16,534 nucleotides of DNA. Origin: Collinsella sp. TF05-9AC. Its GTDB lineage: Bacteria > Actinomycetota > Coriobacteriia > Coriobacteriales > Coriobacteriaceae. The stretch lies in NCBI RefSeq assembly GCF_003438495.1, contig NZ_QSSH01000001.1, positions 146,817 to 163,350 on the forward strand. The letters run 5' to 3'. Shown one piece after another: positions 13,177 to 16,534 of the stretch. Below the pieces are notes generated by a model. That model saw only the letters and a list, made by a program, of their open reading frames with translations, had not been told where the DNA came from and did not search any database. The stretch's first letter is position 1; each line of letters begins with the position of its first letter. Position numbers and translations under genes: made by a program.

Positions 13177-14925
13177 TTGGACAATCGCAAAATCGAGCAG
13201 AACGCGGTCAATGCTGTCAAGCAGGCTTTCGGCGATGTCGCTTGCGTCTATGCGTATATAGATGAGAACGACAAGACCGAATGCACCGACGGGCACCTGC
13301 AAGTCTACTCGTCTTCTTCCTTCACGATTGAGACCGTTGAAGGCCAGTTGCCGCTTCAGGTCAAGGGGACCACTTCGAAAAGAAAATCGGACCGACCTAA
13401 GCGGCAAGTTCGAGTTTCAGACCTCAAGCACTATCTCAACATTGCTGGAGGCTGCATCTATTTTTACGTCTACTGTGGGAGCGAGGCTCGTTCAGCGGAG
13501 GTTTTCTACAGACTTTTGCTTCCCTATGACCTAAAGAAGATTCTGGCCGATATTCCGGAGCAACAAGAGCGCATCTCTTTGCGTTTCGACCGGCTTCCGT
13601 CAGACGCGGCGGAATTGACGCGGCTTGTCAGAAGGGCGGTCAAGGACAGAGCAAAGCAGCGAGCAGTCGTTGGCATCGCCCCCAAGACAATCGAGGAATT
13701 TAAGGATGCCGGCCTTTGCTTTGATGAGTGCGAGTTTGGAATCGAGCTGCTCGAGGGCGAGTCGCCCGCAAGCTTGGCTCCATACAGGAACGGGCTGTAT
13801 ATCTACGGGAAGAGCCCCTGGGGAGAGCTGTATCCCTTGAATAAGCTTGAAAACATAGTTGGCGTCGCGATTGGGTCTCGGCATGACGTCAGCTCTGGTG
13901 ATGTTTCCCTAAATGCGGTGGTCATGGCCGGAGAAAATGAGAATGGCGAGCACGTTTTCTTCAGGGGTTTCGACATATGCCTCTCCACCAACACAATCAC
14001 CCTCAGCGAGACCGGAACTCTTGCCGAGCGCATGGAAGAGTTGGCCCTCATGCGCGCATTGACGCAAACCGGTACGCTTTCCATAGACGGAAGCGGCTTT
14101 GCTCGCGGGTGCAAGTTGAGCGGAGGCGACCTCGACGCCCTTGAGAGTCGATTGCAGTCGCTGGAGATTATCAAGCGGGTTGTCGACGCTCTTCATTACA
14201 AGCCAGAGCTCGACATCAGTGCGTTGACCACTCAGGATTTAAGAAACATCGAGACAATTTACAAGGGATTGGTTGAGAACGCACCCCTCCACTACAAGGA
14301 TCGGCAAAACGGATTCGGATATATCAATCTGGGGAACCATCCGATTAAGCTCGTGTTTTACCAAGTATCTGAAGATATGTACCGAATGGTCGATGGGCTT
14401 CGACTGGATGACCTGACGGTCTCGGTGTTCTTCCGGGGCGAGGGGGATGCCCCCGTAGTCGTCGCGCCTCTGTTCGTCCAAACGATGCAGGACTATATGA
14501 GGCTTGCCAATATCGATGCCGAGGTGTTTGCCGCTACGTTGAAGCAGTATCCAGTCACCGAAGTTAGCTCTGCCTACGTCAACGACAAGATGCTTGAAAT
14601 GCTATCAGCCTACGATCAAGATGCGTGCTGTAAGGAAGAGTTGCTGAAATGCTGCGAGATGACCGTAGACGCCCTGGAAGCTTTTGCGGATCGAGAGGCA
14701 ACCCTGATAAATCGATATCAAATTGCCGCTCGAAAGCGAGATCTTACTAGCGAGGAGAAATCTGAGTTAATGGCAATCCAGCTGAATTCAGATAGTGCGC
14801 TGTCGAAAGCATGCGCAGCAGCCTTGCGCGGAGACTCGGACATGGCCTCTGCGCTCAGAGCGTCACTTGACGAAGAGGCACGAACGACGCTCGGCTCATG
14901 GCCGATCGGCCGTTTCTTCGCATAA
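13177..14925 (+). CDS. DUF4365-like PD-(D/E)XK protein with long unknown C-terminal region
   Basis: A 582-residue protein. Residues 1-125 resemble the DUF4365 domain, a restriction-endonuclease-like fold: Glu7 in the first helix, Asp38, then QVKG (61-64) with Gln61 and Lys63 in the D...QxK arrangement, and an SDLKHYL helix (81-87). The middle (about 165-330) is beta-rich with no recognised family, and the end (about 440-582) is helical. TTG at 13177 is used because AAGGAGA lies just upstream and no better start is near; an 89-nt spacer separates it from the ATPase. A gene with an HEPN-type motif follows after 28 nt, suggesting a two-gene operon. DUF4365 proteins often sit in defence islands, so nucleic-acid cleavage triggered by invasion is a fair guess, not shown. 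GC is lower than in the mobile element. Confidence 0.75.
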   Translation: MDNRKIEQNAVNAVKQAFGDVACVYAYIDENDKTECTDGHLQVYSSSSFTIETVEGQLPLQVKGTTSKRKSDRPKRQVRVSDLKHYLNIAGGCIYFYVYCGSEARSAEVFYRLLLPYDLKKILADIPEQQERISLRFDRLPSDAAELTRLVRRAVKDRAKQRAVVGIAPKTIEEFKDAGLCFDECEFGIELLEGESPASLAPYRNGLYIYGKSPWGELYPLNKLENIVGVAIGSRHDVSSGDVSLNAVVMAGENENGEHVFFRGFDICLSTNTITLSETGTLAERMEELALMRALTQTGTLSIDGSGFARGCKLSGGDLDALESRLQSLEIIKRVVDALHYKPELDISALTTQDLRNIETIYKGLVENAPLHYKDRQNGFGYINLGNHPIKLVFYQVSEDMYRMVDGLRLDDLTVSVFFRGEGDAPVVVAPLFVQTMQDYMRLANIDAEVFAATLKQYPVTEVSSAYVNDKMLEMLSAYDQDACCKEELLKCCEMTVDALEAFADREATLINRYQIAARKRDLTSEEKSELMAIQLNSDSALSKACAAALRGDSDMASALRASLDEEARTTLGSWPIGRFFA

Positions 14926-14953
14926 GACCGCATAGACTTTTTGAGGCATCGAA

Positions 14954-15538
14954 ATGAAGCTACTCGTCGAATCGATTAGAAATGCGGTTGAGAAAGACTG
15001 CCTTATCCCAGCCCTTATGTCTTCCCTTACCATTCCCGACGCCATGGGGCAGCTTCTTTATCCCAATCTCGTCCTTCATAACGGGAAGAGAGCGGCGGGG
15101 CGGCAGTATGTGAAGTGGTTTGATGACTGGGCGGCAAACGACTTCCTGTTTTCGGGAGACCCCTCGAACGAAGGTGAAACGATTCCAGGTCAAATCTTTA
15201 ATGGGAAGATGTGCTGGAAGCTCCGGTGCTCCCTGTTGCATTCAGGCGACTACGATGTGTCGGTCGATGCTCCCGAGAAAGACGAGAGCTTCGACTACGA
15301 CTACAAGTTCGAGCTTGTCCTCCACGGGTGCAACGCCCTCTGCTCTTCCTGGCCGTCGCCCAAGAGCGGGATGCGTGCGACTAAGAGCGTGACGTTCCGC
15401 GTTGATGCGGCGTCGCTCGCGAGCTCGCTGTGCAACGCCGCGGAGGCCTGTCTTAAAGAAACGGGCGAAACGGTCAGTTACCCCAATCTGGAGCTATTCG
15501 ACATGGCTGCCTGGGCGGATAGATTCAATACTCGCTGA
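14954..15538 (+). CDS. Small protein with R-x4-H (HEPN-type) motif
   Basis: A 194-residue soluble protein of a family I recall only as hypothetical. Visible features are LTIPDAMGQLL (25-35), a QYVKWFDDW stretch (51-59) and CWKLRCSLLHSGDY (87-100). The last contains R91-x4-H96, matching the R-x4-6-H active-site motif of HEPN ribonucleases within a helix of the right character. If correct, it could cleave RNA as a toxin or abortive-infection effector. The rest (about 115-194) is mixed and unrecognised. The ATG has a weak GAGG about 8 nt upstream. It starts 28 nt after the DUF4365-like gene with no terminator between them, so the two are probably co-expressed and may form a complex. HEPN membership is inferred from the motif alone. 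Confidence 0.65.
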   Translation: MKLLVESIRNAVEKDCLIPALMSSLTIPDAMGQLLYPNLVLHNGKRAAGRQYVKWFDDWAANDFLFSGDPSNEGETIPGQIFNGKMCWKLRCSLLHSGDYDVSVDAPEKDESFDYDYKFELVLHGCNALCSSWPSPKSGMRATKSVTFRVDAASLASSLCNAAEACLKETGETVSYPNLELFDMAAWADRFNTR

Positions 15539-15779
15539 GCCATCTCGTCAAACTCCTTGTGTGCTAAACGTTGGTGTTGGCGCCCCGGAAAAGGGGTGTG
15601 GCCAGCGCCTAGAATCTTCAGCTACCACGCTGAGACGATAGGAGATGACCACATGGACACTATGGCGCACGAGGCGCCCGCGACGCCGTTGCTTGCGTTT
15701 CGCTATCGCTGCTCGAAGCGTGTCGCTTGGGGCCCTGGCCGGAGGAGAGACGACCGCTCCCTGCGAGACTGCGTACCAC
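15539..15779. other. Noncoding stretch between convergent genes
   Basis: 241 nt between the HEPN-type gene and the opposing DUF3800 gene. It contains a CCCC/GGGG-cored stem (about 15574-15606), a TCAGC/GCTGA dyad (15618-15633) and a well-placed AGGAG (15640-15644) 8 nt before an ATG at 15653. That ATG opens a 51-codon frame ending at 15808 with no recognisable product. It may be a small gene or the start of a gene lost when the DUF3800 segment arrived. No clear terminator is seen for either flanking gene. Confidence 0.35.
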
Positions 15780-16436
15780 CTATATCCGCTTGCTGTGGGC
15801 TTGCTTGAACCAGTTCCTCTTGAAAGAACCTATACCTCCGAAGAACTTGTTGTACGTTTCACCGTTCTCCTTGGCCTCGTACTTGACCAAGGCAAGTTCG
15901 ATAGTGCAGAGGTAATCCGCCACTTGCTCGAGGCGGTAGTCGGTCATCGAGGTCTTGCGGCGTCGGACGACCCCTTTTGAGAGAACCTTGCCCACCGAGC
16001 GGTCGAGCGCCTGCTTGACAATATCCTGACCGTTGTCGTAATAGACCTTCACATCGTCGAAGGATCGAAAGAAGCCTAGGTGTTCAATCATGGCGGAGGA
16101 GATGTCGCGCCCCATGCGCTCCATTAGCCTTGCCGGGTCTTCGAACTGGCTGCGGCGGTAGACGAACGTGATATAGGAAATGGGAAGTTTGCGGACGAAC
16201 GAGGAGAAGTAGACGAGCATCACCTTGCGCTGCTCGATGTTAAGAAACTCATAATCCTTGTGCCCGTTCATGAGAGGCTCGGAGTGAAACGGAATGTTGG
16301 GGAGATCGGCCCTGGCAAGCTTGGCCTCATAGCTCGTGACCGCCTCGGCGATGCTGTCTGCCTGGTCGTGAAAGACGAGTGTGAGCAAGTAGTAGCGCGC
16401 TTTGCCGCCGCGGTCGCCGCTCTCGTCGACGAAGAT
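15780..16436 (-). CDS. DUF3800 family protein with a non-standard start
   Basis: About 218 residues if translation begins at ATC (16436-16434). It opens with FVDESGD, the family's N-terminal acidic motif, continues with VKVYYDNGQD (Asp about 134) and ends with YRLEQVADYLC (Asp about 174). These three acidic sites form the probable RNase H-like metal centre of DUF3800. Biochemical function is unproven, but the family is common in mobile and defence regions. There is no ATG, GTG or TTG between an in-frame TAG (16448-16446) and a TTG at 16388, which would drop the DES motif. AGGAG ends 6 nt before the ATC, ideal spacing. Either ATC is used as a rare start, or an ancestral start codon has mutated and the gene is decaying. 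Confidence 0.7.
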   Translation of the reverse strand: MFVDESGDRGGKARYYLLTLVFHDQADSIAEAVTSYEAKLARADLPNIPFHSEPLMNGHKDYEFLNIEQRKVMLVYFSSFVRKLPISYITFVYRRSQFEDPARLMERMGRDISSAMIEHLGFFRSFDDVKVYYDNGQDIVKQALDRSVGKVLSKGVVRRRKTSMTDYRLEQVADYLCTIELALVKYEAKENGETYNKFFGGIGSFKRNWFKQAHSKRI

Positions 16437-16534
16437 GCTGAGCTCCTAGGCTAATGGGGACTCCTAATGGAATGGATAAAAAAAGGCTCTGTTAGACCAG
16501 GATTGACATGCCGACCTGCCGGCTATCTCGCCGT

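Noticed and set aside
15645..15980. Open frame running into the DUF3800 3' region on the plus strand
   Set aside because: Most of it is the complement of the DUF3800 C-terminus, and its product shows no motif. Only the small frame with an SD at 15653 was kept, as a remark.
16503..16529. TTGACA followed by TATCTC near the right edge
   Set aside because: Spacing is 15 nt, the -10 match is poor and the window ends before any gene, so no promoter call is made.
2056..16534. Paired direct repeats as attL/attR
   Set aside because: Reading both likely edges and the spacers by eye gave no convincing shared word of 12 nt or more. A computed repeat search over the window and its flanks would be decisive.
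1..16534. CRISPR array, rRNA, insertion sequence
   Set aside because: No regularly spaced repeats, no conserved rRNA segments and no transposase or terminal inverted repeat pairs were seen.

Overview
The window reads as an accessory region of a high-GC actinobacterium. Coriobacteriia (gut Actinomycetota such as the Collinsella/Olsenella/Eggerthella group) is my best guess. It rests on GC-rich, SD-led genes, a Tat lipoprotein, and a secreted His/CxxC-rich protein of a kind often seen there; no rRNA or tRNA is present to confirm it. No CRISPR array or insertion sequence was found.

Layout. (1) 1-2055: a leftward pair of exported proteins (Tat/lipobox lipoprotein, then a membrane-anchored Zn-ribbon-like protein) diverging from a 76-residue XRE repressor-like gene with a clear promoter/operator. 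(2) 2056-9908: a compact integrative mobilizable element written entirely leftward: xis, tyrosine recombinase, RHH protein, small coiled protein, VapE/VirE-type ATPase, a 223-nt gap full of inverted repeats (candidate oriT/oriV), a hypothetical protein, a MobC-like RHH protein, a MobL/MobP-like relaxase and a VirD4-type coupling protein. The last gene is followed by a strong intrinsic terminator (14-bp stem plus T-run). Nearly every junction is an overlap of 2-14 nt, so the element looks like one or two long transcripts. It has no mating-pore genes, so it would need a helper conjugation system. (3) 9909-11236: a divergent AT-rich spacer and a rightward protein made of two tandem HTH-plus-helical repeats. 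(4) 11237-11820: a promoter and hairpin before a fragment of a GyrI-like effector-binding domain, then an inverted repeat overlapping the SD of the next gene. (5) 11822-16436: an island of lower-GC cargo: an AAA_14/DUF4143 ATPase, a two-gene unit (DUF4365-like PD-(D/E)XK protein plus a small protein carrying an R-x4-H HEPN-type motif), and an opposing DUF3800 gene whose only well-placed start is a non-standard ATC.

Interpretation. Sections 2-3 would move the DNA: Int/Xis excise it, the relaxase/MobC/T4CP set nicks and delivers it, and VapE may help replicate it. Section 5 resembles a defence or toxin island next to the mobile element. The nuclease-like plus HEPN-like pair is the best candidate for an undescribed system. 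I could not find paired attachment sites, so whether the cargo travels inside the element is open.
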